Of a DNA stretch of 64,000 bases, positions 1 to 11,700 are shown one piece after another. The stretch comes from Siderastrea radians (taxonomy: Eukaryota > Cnidaria > Anthozoa > Scleractinia > Rhizangiidae), in assembly GCA_964017195.1 (NCBI GenBank), contig OZ024898.1:16320975-16384974 (forward strand), read 5' to 3'. A program made the position numbers and the translations under genes. Positions within the stretch are counted from its first letter, which is position 1. Every line of letters begins with the position of its first letter. The notes under the pieces were generated by a model. That model searched no databases. It was not told the origin of the DNA and saw only the letters and a program-made list of their open reading frames with translations.

Positions 1-144
1 ATGTGAAGTGAGTGGGTGGCTGACAAATAAACCTTTATGGACAAGTGGTGAAGAGTGTCTGCGAAGTGAGAGCAGAAATGTACATGTAGAAGTGTTTCCT
101 CACTTGCTGGTAAAATAGAGCAAGTGAGAGAGGGGCGAGATACA
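1..144. other. PREP intron sequence, left edge
   Basis: No gene or recognised repeat is seen here. By position it is intronic, upstream of the first visible PREP exon, and it is the left flank of the TA-flanked element that follows. Short open frames overlapping it read into the TCGAGA repeats and look meaningless. Confidence 0.5.
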
Positions 145-1742
145 TACAGTACCGGTCAAATGTAAGTTGACAGTCTCGACTCGATCCTCGAAACTCGATT
201 CTCGCGTCTCGAATGTCGAGACGTTCGAGTTTCGAGACGCGAGAATCGAGGATCGAGAATCGAGTATCGAGTTTCGAGAATCGAGAAACACGGAGTTTTC
301 GAATATGCAAACTCGAAAAGAACTTCGAGAAAACGATTTATTTCTCGAAGGATGAATAATAGCCGTTCGCACGCCGAGCTTAAGGGTTTAAAACATCGAC
401 TCAGCGAGTACAATGTCAACTTGCGAATACGCATGAAACAACACGAACGAACGATAGCAAATTATATCCGCGGATATCTATAAATCTTAAAATTCAGTAA
501 ATTGAGTCTGCTTGGGATTTGTGAATATGCCTCGAGTTCCTTTTACATATATACTGACAGAAAACCATTTTCAAATGACGGTAAACGTTTAAAAGCGAAT
601 AAAGAACCTCACTGTACTGTTGTTATCACACAAACAACAGCGTGTGCATGGTATTGGATACACGTTCAACTATCAAAACCCATCGCAGTTCAATCTTGAG
701 TTTTCGCAAAAAGGTATAGATCTATACGTTAAAATTGCGTTTATACTTGCGGATGGAAATCTATCTTTAGAAGTTAGTGACCAAACCGACGAAACTTTGG
801 AAGTGAAGGCGAATTTTACAAATCTGTTAAGCAGTGTTAAGCCGCGAGGCCCTTTCGATGCCGTGCACGTGAAGCCGCGTTTGTTAATTTGCCGAACTAC
901 ACGAATAATACACAGAACCCGTTATAAAAAGAAAAAGTCGTGAATGAAACTGCTATAAATATCACAGTTTCGAAGTTTGATACACACGGTCATGTCTTCA
1001 GCGATAAATAAGAAGTGATTTATTTTCTACCCTACGCACGTAAATTTGCATACGTCAAAAGCGAAATTTGAAACCTTACACTGCGTAACGCAACGATGCT
1101 TTTGATGCAACTCAGAATCGAGCTCCCGCTCTCGACAGACGTTTTGCCTTTCTGTTTCACTTGTAAATGTGTAAATTCAAAAATACTTGGAAATTTAGCA
1201 TCGCTTATACAAAGCTTGTCACTACGCTGAGCCCGTGAAATGCCTGTTTTACGCAACAGCTGGGAAAAGCTTGATATGTAGTTTTCGAGCGAGTTTACGT
1301 TCGAGCGTTTTGTCAAATAGCCGTTTTAGAAATTATCGCAACAATTTCCGCAACATCAAAAACTTAAAGTGAATAATTTACCCTATGAGGAAAGGAGCAG
1401 CGAATTCTAAACGCATGACTGTATCATTTGTCTTTATTTGATCGTATAAAACGGCAACGCTTGCACCTCATTTTTCGACACACTTGTTGGATCTCAGTGG
1501 ATCTGTACAAACAGTAATGCTCGCGATCGCCTTCGGTCCGTTTGTCCGATTTATTTCTCGAGAGATCACTCAAGCGACAAGCTCATTAGTTTCTCGACTC
1601 GAAACTCGATTCTCGATCCTCGAAATTCTCGAAACTCGACTCGAGACTCGATTCTCGAAATTTTCGAGAATCGAGAATCGAGTCTCGAGACGCGAGGATC
1701 GAGACGCGAGAGACTGTCAACTTACATTTGACCGGTACTGTA
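145..1742. mobile_element. Non-autonomous Tc1/mariner-type foldback element, 1594 bp
   Basis: The element itself is 147-1740, flanked by TA at 145-146 and 1741-1742. The termini are inverted copies beginning CAGTACCGGTCAAATG, a Tc1/mariner-like end with the TA duplication typical of that superfamily. Inside each end is about 150 bp of reiterated TCGAGA/ATCGAG words (about 175-290 and 1590-1705), so each end could fold on itself as well as pair with the other. The middle (about 435-1560) has only short open frames, the longest 107 codons at 620-943, with no recognised domain. It is probably mobilised by a transposase made elsewhere. Confidence 0.8.
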
Positions 1743-2671
1743 ACTCCCAGAAGTGGGGTTGAGCTGAGGAGTAGAGGCACTTGTCTGTTAGAGTAGGTCC
1801 ATGGAGAAGCTGCGACAGGTGGGATCTGGGTTGGAAGAGAATCTGCATGGGGTGCTAATTGGTGGAAACGCTGAAACTGAAAGAGAAGGAATGGTGCACC
1901 ACCAATAAGAGGAGGTAAAAGAGTAAAACCATAATGGTGGGGCCTACAGTGTTGTTATTGGAGATGAAGTTGACTTGTTTGGATACCAAAGGTATCCCCA
2001 AAGGTAGTCTGCCACGACGATGGGAAAGAGTGACTGGGAAACGTGAGAACCAGTGAAAGATACCCCCATAAACCAATTAAAAACTCCTTTTGCCACCATG
2101 CTAGGTCTAGAGAAATTTTATCGCAGTTTAGGTGTATGGGGTTGATGTCTTTGCGAAAAGGCACAAGGCAGGTTAAACATGTGATATAGGAACAAGCGCC
2201 CTTCTGGAACAACTTTGCATGCATGCTGAAGGTGGCCTATCAAAGCATCAATTTCTTTCTTTGAAATGTTGTTTTGAAAAATAAGTAAAATAATATCTCA
2301 AATGTGGTTGCATACTTTTCTTTGCTTCTTTAGAGCCAAACAAGAAGTTAATTTAAAGTTAGTTACAATAATATTTTTTTATTGTGATATTTTCAATAAC
2401 TAGTAACTTGACTGGTATTTGTGCAGCCAGTAAAAACTGCAGTAATAACAAAAGAGGTACTGATTTTTTCAACTTCTTGTTCAATCAGTCGATCAATCTT
2501 TTATTTCCCCTTCACTGTTACACTCTATTACAATGTGGCCCCACCCACCCTGTTTCACAATTTACTGATCGAGTAGGGAACAGGTTTCCTTGAAAACATC
2601 CCTGAATTATGTGTGATTTTAAAAACTTACATTTATATACTTATTATTTGGTTATTTTCTCTTTCTGACAG
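1743..2671. other. PREP intron sequence, nothing recognised
   Basis: Between the foldback element and the first visible PREP exon I see no gene. A reverse-strand open stretch at about 1855-2224 has a hydrophobic segment but no recognisable family. A candidate for the preceding PREP exon was not found here, so that exon probably lies left of the window. Confidence 0.5.
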
Positions 2672-2731
2672 CGTTACCCTACTGATTCTAAAGCAGATGG
2701 AACAGTGACTGAACTAAACCTCAATCAAAAG
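2672..2731 (+). CDS. PREP: PREP exon a (20 codons)
   Basis: Preceded by a pyrimidine-rich tract and CAG, followed by donor GTTAGT. It encodes [20 protein letters not shown], matching the propeller segment just before the LYYHVLG motif. It is phase 0 at both ends. The short length makes it easy to miss in isolation; its identity rests on the in-frame join to the next exon. Confidence 0.88.
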
Positions 2732-5700
2732 GTTAGTTTGTTCCACAGTTTGTTATAACATAACTTAGGTAAAGTGTGCTCTCTGATTGTTAATTCAGCA
2801 TTGACCAATTTCCCATGGATGCATGGTGATGAATGCCTGGTTTAAGTTTTATAAACTATAAAGGCCTTTTCCTCTCATGATAAAGGTTGCTGACGGTATG
2901 ACACTGGTGATTTCTATAAGCCAGAAATTTTTCCCCCAATGATTTTGCAATTTTAGCATTCATAAAATTAGCATCAGTCTGAAGATCTCAGCACTTGCAG
3001 TTGTATGAACTCAAAATACTACCTAAAGTTACGTTACTTATTTTAAAAAAATATAAAACAAATGGTAGACACCACAGCCAGCAACCATCAAGTTATGGAT
3101 GTACTTGGGAGGTTTGCCAAGCATTCAGAAGAGAGTATTACTCTTCTGCTTCTGTCTCACTCCTTTGCTTCTTTTGTGCTTTGTAACCCCCTGCATGCAT
3201 CCATAATTTAATGGATGAACACTGAGTATTTACCATTTGTGTAATATTATCTGGACGGTGTACATTAATTTCAAGAGGCATAGCCCAGATACATTATGAA
3301 TTTTTGTCTAGATGACCTATGGCAGTAACAGTAGGATCTTGTTACAAAACAACAGGCTGTATAAGAGTCAATAGAGCATAGATTTCATTCATTTCCATGT
3401 ACATAAGAATCTGCAACTGTTCAGAAAAACCATATAATGTTAGCCCAGACCATTGAAGACCAGCTAAACGCAGCTCTAATAACCCATTCATTTTTTTTTT
3501 ACAAGAAACCGTGCAATCAAAAATTAAATATAATTATACCGTACTGTTTTTAACAGGGTGAGTAATTAAAAGCTATGTACGTTGAGCACTCTAAGGTAAC
3601 TCTCTTAACTGTGTAGACTTCTTGATATCACGGACGCTACCTTAAGCACTCCAAACTCCATAAACCTTATTCTTCTGTGGATAATCTTTGATTACCACTC
3701 TCAACATTCGCGACTTCAAAGTAGAATTTTAAAATGCTTTCTCTGATCTTCTCTTAATTCCAGGCTTAATAGTACAAATTATTCCATTTCGTGTTTCCTG
3801 TTTTCTCTTGTTAAAACCATCTTTGAATAACAATCGCCAATGGACAGAAGACGCAAAAAGTGAATTGAATGTTTTAACACCAAAATTATTCATTTTCAGT
3901 CACATCAGCAAAATCAAACATCGCACCATACAAGATTATTATGTAATCAAAACCGGAAATCAACCATTCTCATTGACTGTGTATGCTTCACAATCAACAC
4001 AAATCCTGCTAAAGTATCCTAAGAACACACTGTGATCTAATGCTATTTCTCTTAAATTTTACCTCAACATATTGAATACTACTGAGCATGAAAATCATTG
4101 ATAAACGACACAAGCAATTACTCTAACAGCAGGAACTCCATAGGGCACCCCAGTTATCTCATACAGTGTACATCACCGCCTAAAAATAACGAAAATATCT
4201 CTAACAAGGCACGAAAACACAGCGAAGTTACTCTCTTGGGAATACCGAACATCACATGATCAACACCGAAACTACATGACTGCTAGCGAAAATAACCACA
4301 GGAATGCACTGATCCGCTCAAAATTTCTCTTGGTTGCTATTCTTGGTTTTCACTGTCACGCCATAAAATATTAAAATCAAAACCAGTTGATGAAAGAAGC
4401 CAAGAATTTGAAATGTTATAAAGGATACACAAATAAACAATTTCACCAAGTCTCAGATATGCATGGTATTCCATTGTTAAGTTATTTGCCGAAACGTTCG
4501 ACTGAAATTTGTAGAGCTCAGTATGGAAACGCCATGTTGGTGTCCCTTGGAGGGGCACAAACATGGCGGCCGGAAATCAATGAAAACATCTGGAATTGAC
4601 TTCTGCTCTTCCAGCGATTACTTTTCTCACGTGAACTACTATACAACCACATTAATTTCTCTCCTAATGCTTTAACTGTCCAAACTGCTAAAAATCGCAT
4701 GGAGAGCCCTTTTTTGCACAGGAGAAAGCTTTGTCACGGACGCTGTGTTGGTGTCACGTAGGGTGAAAAGCCAGAAATTTAATATTCTGTATTTTCAAAA
4801 CGAAAGACACTACCGAGCTGAAAACTTGTGAAAAGATATATATTTTAAGTCATCTTCAACCTGGCAGGGATATAAAATCTGAAGACCTCGCGATTTATGA
4901 TTTTAGAATTTTATGACGTCATGTGAAAACCAGCAATTGCAACCACGAGATAAAAACTGGAAGTCTGAGGCAAGTTTCTCAGGGAAAAGTTTCCCTTCTC
5001 CTCACAGTAGGTATTTTTCCTGGCAGCTTTATTACCATGTACTTGGAACCAGCCAATCAGAAGATGTTCTTTGTTGTGAATTTCCAAACCATCCCAAATG
5101 GTCAATGTAAGTTCCATTTTAAAGAATCTTGACAAAGTGTTGGTGCTGTTGATATTGTTTAATTATCATTATTGTTAATTATAATTATTACTTAGTGATA
5201 AAAACTACATTTAAAGTGAACGAGGGTTTGACTGATCGTTTGTAATTATCAAGTTTTAGTCCTTGAGTAGAAAATTTGCTTAAGTGGTAATCATAAATTT
5301 AAAGATGGAAATGTTAAAACAACGTTGAAAGGCATGACTATAAAAAATGTAAATTAAAGAAGATGAAATTCCGGTACTTACTTGTAAAACTAAGAAAAGA
5401 AGAAGAAAAGACCCAGGGGCATTAGACCCGCCGTTGTTGTCCCTCCCCTTGGGGTGTAAAATATGTTACAGTCACTCAAGATACAAGTATACCTGTCGCG
5501 TTTTTGGACAGTCAAATGTGCGTAGAGATTCTCGTAGAGCACTACGCTTCTACGGCCGTCTATTTTATATTTATGTCAAAAACGTATAGTTGTAGATCGT
5601 AGATCGTAGAGTAATGTTTTACTAGACAATACACTTTACTGGTTCTACAGCTTAGTTCTGTTCTACGCCTGTGGATGATTGTACGCACTACGTTTGTACA

Positions 5701-8700
5701 ACTCACTTTGCTTTTACACCACTGGATGATTCTACGCATCTATGATGCTACTGTCGCCGACTGTCAGTTTTGTTTTATACCACACATACATTTTTTATGT
5801 ATGTATGTTTCTACGGATCACTTTGCTTTCGCACCACTGTACGATTCTGTGCATCTACGATGCTTTTGTACGCCGACTGTCAGTTTTGCTTTATTCCACT
5901 GTACGTTTCTACGTACTATGTATGTTTCTACGGATCACTTTGCTTTTACACCACTGTACGATTCTACGCATCTATGATGCTACTGTACGCCGACTGTCAG
6001 TTTTGTTTTATACCACTGTACGTTTCTACACATCTACGATGCTACTGTACGCGGACTGCCAGTTTTGTTTTATACCACTGTATGTTTCTACGTACTATGT
6101 ACGTTTCTACGGATCACTTTGCTTTTACACGACTGTACGATTCTACGCATCTATGATGCTACTGTACGCCGACTGTCTCAATTAGAATAGCTAGAAAAGT
6201 GGCCCTGTATTCTGTAGTTTAGCCTCAAAACATGCTATAATACCAAGCCAAAAGCGGCCGTTATCCCATTGACTTAACGGCTTCGTTTCGTTCGGTATAT
6301 AATACCGAGCCAAAAGCGGCCATTATCCCATGACTTAACGGCTTCGTTCTGCATATAATACCAAGCCAAAAGCAGCTGGCTCCGGCTTTCGTGTATCTCG
6401 CTTGCTTTGTACGTGCGCTTAATACCCTTAATAACGAGGCATAAACATACTTGTATTGGCTATTTGTACCTCCACATACCGACCGTCAATCGTAAATGAC
6501 GGTCTGTAAGCAAGGATGACGGACCGTATGAAAAATGTTCGGACCGTGTTCAACAGTTGTCCCTCCTGCAAATAACGGTCCGTAAGCAAGGATGACAGTA
6601 TGGACCGTCAACCACAAATAACGGTCCGTATCAGTGCAAAATAAGGTCAGCTAGCATTTTCGGAGAGCCCTCAGCAGCTCGGAAATTCGGCGGATTAGAT
6701 TCTGATTCGTAAAATTTTCTGCGGCCTAATTTTTCAGCTAAAAACGCCAAACAAATCAATTTGTATTAGCTTACACAGAGATGCCTTTAAAAAGCTCTGA
6801 AACAAAAATAATATTTCAAGTATTTTGCTAATAAAAATTTTTCTCATTGGGTGCCCTGATTCCAAGATTTGACGGCCTCGTTTCGTTCGGTACATAGAGT
6901 GGTCGTAACACCGTAACATCGTGACATCTCCACATCGTAAGAGCGTAGCATCGTAATATCGTAACATTGCAACAGCAAAACATCGTAAGAGCGTAACATA
7001 TTAAATTTTTAACATCGTCATATCGTAACATCTTAGCATCGTAACACTCTCTCCTCCGCAGAGGCTCCTGTTAGTAAACACCAGTGAAAGAAAAATAGGA
7101 GCCCTGGGGAGAGAAAACAAGAGCGTTCCCCGCGTACTTTAATTTTTTTCCCTCTTCCCAGCCTTCGCGCATTTCTACCCAGCGCGATTGTAGGAGGCCT
7201 CTGCGGAGGAGAGAGATTGTAACATGTTAACAGATATGATATTGGACGACTAATAAGTAGTTGCGTGTACCGATCGACTCATGTTCCAGCAATCAGGTTA
7301 AATTTATGTAGTAATGTCGTAAGACAGTAACGTCGTGTTTTTGTATTATTTTGGCGGAACAAGAATTACCATCGTCACAGCAAAAACTATAAGTACATGA
7401 AAAAGTGTTAAAATTTTCAACAAGATGACAAATGAAAACTTTCTTTATCAACGTTTGCCAATAAATTTTGGATGAAAGACAATCCTACAATGGAATTATG
7501 GTTGTTTTGTACCCAAGTTAATTCGTACCCAAGTCGATTCGTACCCAGTTTCAGTCGATTCGTACCCAGTATTTAGTCGATTCGTACCCAGTTTTCGTTA
7601 GATTCGTACCCAGTTTTTGGTAGATTCGTGTCCGCTTTTGGGTTGATTTTAATTACTTACGCTTATTTAGGTTAACAAAACACGCATAATTTAGTATTAT
7701 TTCATACTTGTATTTATCATCAACTCTACCTACGAACATTACAACAGCAAATTTTTAACTATTCAACTTAAACCGGATTTTTTACAACATTTTTGTTCGC
7801 ATGTATGTCTAAGCTGAAGTGCAATATCCATTTAATCTTTTATATACATCCGTGACTGATTTAACGATTCAACCTAAAAGGGATTATTTACAGTATTTTA
7901 TGAATATGAATATTCCAGGCTTCGACTGGCGCAACAACATTACTGCCTTAAGCTGTCATGTAACTATCCCGAACTCACACGGAAATTTGTCGACTCTCTG
8001 AGTGACAACAACCTCACTCAACTGATAACTGAACCAGCAAGGGGTGCCAGCACTCTAGACCTATTTACCACAAACAATGAGACCCTTATTAGTAAGACTC
8101 AGGTCAGAAATTCATACCTCACAAGCTCGCAAAATCACAAAATGGTCTCCCTTATCTTACAAAAGATATTAAGCGACTAATGAGAAAGCGGGACAAATTA
8201 CATGTACATGCTCACAAAGGTCCACGATATAAAGTTCTTAAGCACGTGGTGCAGAAAAAGCTTTGATGTGCCTACTACCAGTATGTAGAAGATATTATTA
8301 ATCCATCCAATAATGACAATCCTCTTGAGACCAACAAGCATTTTTGGGGCCTACTGAAGCACGCGAAATCTGACAACACAGGAGTCCATCCCCTGAAAAA
8401 TAACGGAACTTTGACGTCTGATCCAAAAGGAAAGGCTTCTCTACTAAACACTTACTTTCAATCAGTATTTACCAGAGAGCCACCACTCAGCCTAAAGCAA
8501 CAGTGTCAGTATACGATCCTTGACAACACGCAGGAAAGTGGCTTCCAGTACCCCACAATGCCAGAAATCATCATTACTCGTGAAGGGATCATTAAACTTC
8601 TCAAGAATTTGAAATCACATAAGGCAGCTGGTCCAGATGACCTCGCACCTGCAGTCTTAAAAGAGCTATCTACCGAAATTGCCATGAGTGCTGCAGAAGA

Positions 8701-11700
8701 TTTACACCAAATCTATTCAAACCCACATCATACCCAGCGACTGGAAGAAGGCCCGAATTTGTCCAATCTTCAAAAAGGGTGACAAAGATAGACCTGAGAA
8801 CTACAGACCAATCTCGCTGACTTGCATTTGCAGCAAGATCTTAGAACACATCATAACAAGCTGCGTTATGTCCCACTTAGCTTAGAAGCATATAACATCC
8901 TTTATCCACTACAGCACGGTTTTCGCAAGAACAGGTCCTGTGAGTCACAGCTCCTTGAATTCATCACGGACCTTATCGACACCCCGCCAAACACTAAGCA
9001 AACCGACGTCATCATAATGGACTTCTCCAAGGCCTTCGACAAAGTCCCTCGCAACCGGCTATTGTTGAAACTTAAGTTTTACGGCATCAGAAACAATACC
9101 TTAGGCTGGATTAAGAATTTCTTGTTTAACAGGCAGCAATGCGGGGCTGTAGATGGAGAAAGTTCAGCTCCCGCCCCAGTTCTCTCGGGCGTCCCACAGG
9201 GATCAGTCATCAGCCCCGCATTCTTTCTCATTTATGTCAACAATTTACCCAATGGTATAAAATCAAAGGTCAGGCTCTTCGCTGATGACGCTATCATGTA
9301 TCTTGCCATCAACAATAACGACGACTGCCAGCAGCTTCAGCATGACTTAACCCTTCTACAGAAGTGGGGAGAAGAATGGCAAATGCAATTTAACACCTCA
9401 AAGTGTGAAGTACTCCGTGTGTCCCGTGCTCGCACCCAGATTCCTTTCACCTATGTACTGAACGGTACTCCACTTACAGAGACTGACCACGCTAGATACC
9501 TTGGCACTCACATTTCAAAAGATCTGAAGTGGAATAAACACATTGATGTAATCACAGCTAAAGCTAATCGTTCCCTTGGCTTCCTGAAAAGAAATCTTAA
9601 GGTGTCGTCTTGCTCATTACGTGAGAAGGCATATATGGGCTTTGTGCGCCCCCAGCTTGAATACGGCTCTACAATATGGGACCCAAGACCAGGTGTTGAA
9701 AACAAAGGTGCCTATAAGGTCGAGATGGTTCAACGGCATGCCGCTAGGTGGACATTGAAGAGATATCACAACATTTCTAGTGTCACTGACATGCTAGAAA
9801 ACCTGGGCTGGAGAACACTGGAGCAGAGGAGAGTTGACGCGCGGCTTGCACTCCCTTTCAAGATCTACAACGGACTCATACCAGTTGACGCCAGAAAGTA
9901 CCTCAGACATCCACCTCGAAGATCCTGGCACTCACACAGCTACAGCTTCATTCCTTTATCTACTAGTACCTCCTCTCACCGTCTTTCATTCTACCCTAGA
10001 ACAATCACTCAGTGGAACAGTCTGCCTCAGTCTTTCTTTGAGAACACTAATTTAACTAGATTTAAACAGTCTGTTTCCTCGTTGAATCACAGTTCTGTAA
10101 ACTAGATTTGTACTTTATATATATGTATAATTTATATAGATATATATATTTTCGTAATATTTAGCTGACCCCACGCCATCAATCTTCGGCTTCAAAGGGT
10201 AGGCATACCGGTAAATAATTTTTGTTCGAATGTCTAAGCCGGAGTACAACAAAGAATCACAACATCTAATATACTTTTATATACATCCGCGACCGATTGT
10301 AACAAATTTCCCTTCTGTGCTTTACTTGTTTTACAAAATTTTACAATGTTACGAAAGCAAACTTTTAGCCACGCACCCTAACCTAAATATTTAATAAGCA
10401 TTTTCATCTTAACCTAATTAAGCTAGTGTATACTATAACAAATAAGGGTGTCTTAATCTCGTCTACGGCGGTTGTAAGAATTTGAAATGCCATTGCGAGC
10501 ACGAGTGCACGAGTCATGACGAGTGTACACAAAGGACGGAGTCTCTCAATTATTATTTTAGTTTGCAGGAAATTGTCCGTTAGGGTCTCAGTAATCATTA
10601 TTATTGAGTTTTATTTAGTCTGTTATGCGTGTGTACGAATCGACTAGAATATGGGTATGAATCAACTGAATACTGGGTACGAATGAACCAACATGTGAGT
10701 ACGAATCTACTGGGTATGAATCAACTTGGGTACGAAACAACCGGCTACCCTACAACGTTACTCCAATATTATACACACGTGAACCTGTTACGCAGTTCTA
10801 TTTCTCTATTTCTTTACACTGTGTCGGCTTTACCCTGGGTTTCTGTTCAGTACGCTGTTACGATGAGCCCTAGAAACTTAGATGGGTACAAACGTACAGT
10901 GGTGTAAAACAAAACTGATAGTTGGCGTTCAGTAGCATCGTAGATGTGTAGATCCATCCAGTCATATAAAAGCAAAGTGAGCTGTAGAAACATGAATGCG
11001 TAGAAACGTACAGTGGTGTAAAATAAAACTGACAGTTGGTGTACCTTAGCATCGTAGATGCATAGAATTGTCCAGTAAAACAGGCGTAGAACAGAACTAA
11101 GTTGTAGAACCAGTAAAGTGTTTCAGTAATCCCTTTTCTCATTTCAGTGCATTGTCTAATAGTGGAGCTAGTGCGCTAGCGCGTCAGCGGAGCTCCATTG
11201 CTAAGGAAATTTGGTAACCTATCAAGCCAAGAAATTTTGGTAGTGATGTAATAGTCACGTGTCCGTCCGTCCGTCCGTACGTACGCATGTACGTACGTCT
11301 GTCCGTCCACATCACAGGGTTGCCAATACACTTCATACGCTGGATATAACCCTGTGCTGAATCCCATGTGTTTTTGGCACGAAATTGCATGTTGACCCGC
11401 GTTGTAGCAAAACAAGCAAAGACAACGAAAGTCAAAAACAAATTTGTCAATGGAAAAAAAAGTTCAAAAGAATACTCAGTTTTCTTTTTGGTGGAAGGGG
11501 AAAAGTTCAGTTTAGGCGAAAAAAATGAGGCGATAAATCTCAGGCGAAAAGTTCAAATTTGCCTTGTCGGTTCTGTTCGAACTCGGTTGCACACCGCTTG
11601 CGTTTGCAGCTTTTCGCAACTGTTTCGACGCCAAATATAGCAGAGCTAGTGCTTTTTGGTTTTTCTGTCCACAACCATGGTTTTTACGGCGTTCCGAACA

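Larger units (their letters stand above)
7500..10742. mobile_element. Inner element bounded by inverted GTACCC arrays
   Basis: The left end GGTTGTTTTGTACCCAAGTT is mirrored by AACTTGGGTACGAAACAACC on the right. Each end has a small array of GATTCGTACCCAGT-like units (7515-7640; inverted at 10628-10735). It encloses the decayed LINE at about 7900-10105 and lies wholly inside the 5494-12282 element. No transposase or certain target duplication is visible. Confidence 0.55.

Noticed and set aside
1855..2224. Reverse-strand hydrophobic open frame
   Set aside because: Short, in an intron, no family resemblance and no splice-linked neighbours.
4540..4760. Promoter or 5' end of another gene (CATGGCGGCC context)
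   Set aside because: No reading frame or splice-linked exon follows, and similar context occurs at about 28058 in unrelated intron DNA.
5675..6185. Three long overlapping frames (100-147 codons)
   Set aside because: Confined to the TCTACG tandem repeat, in several frames at once, with no recognised domain.
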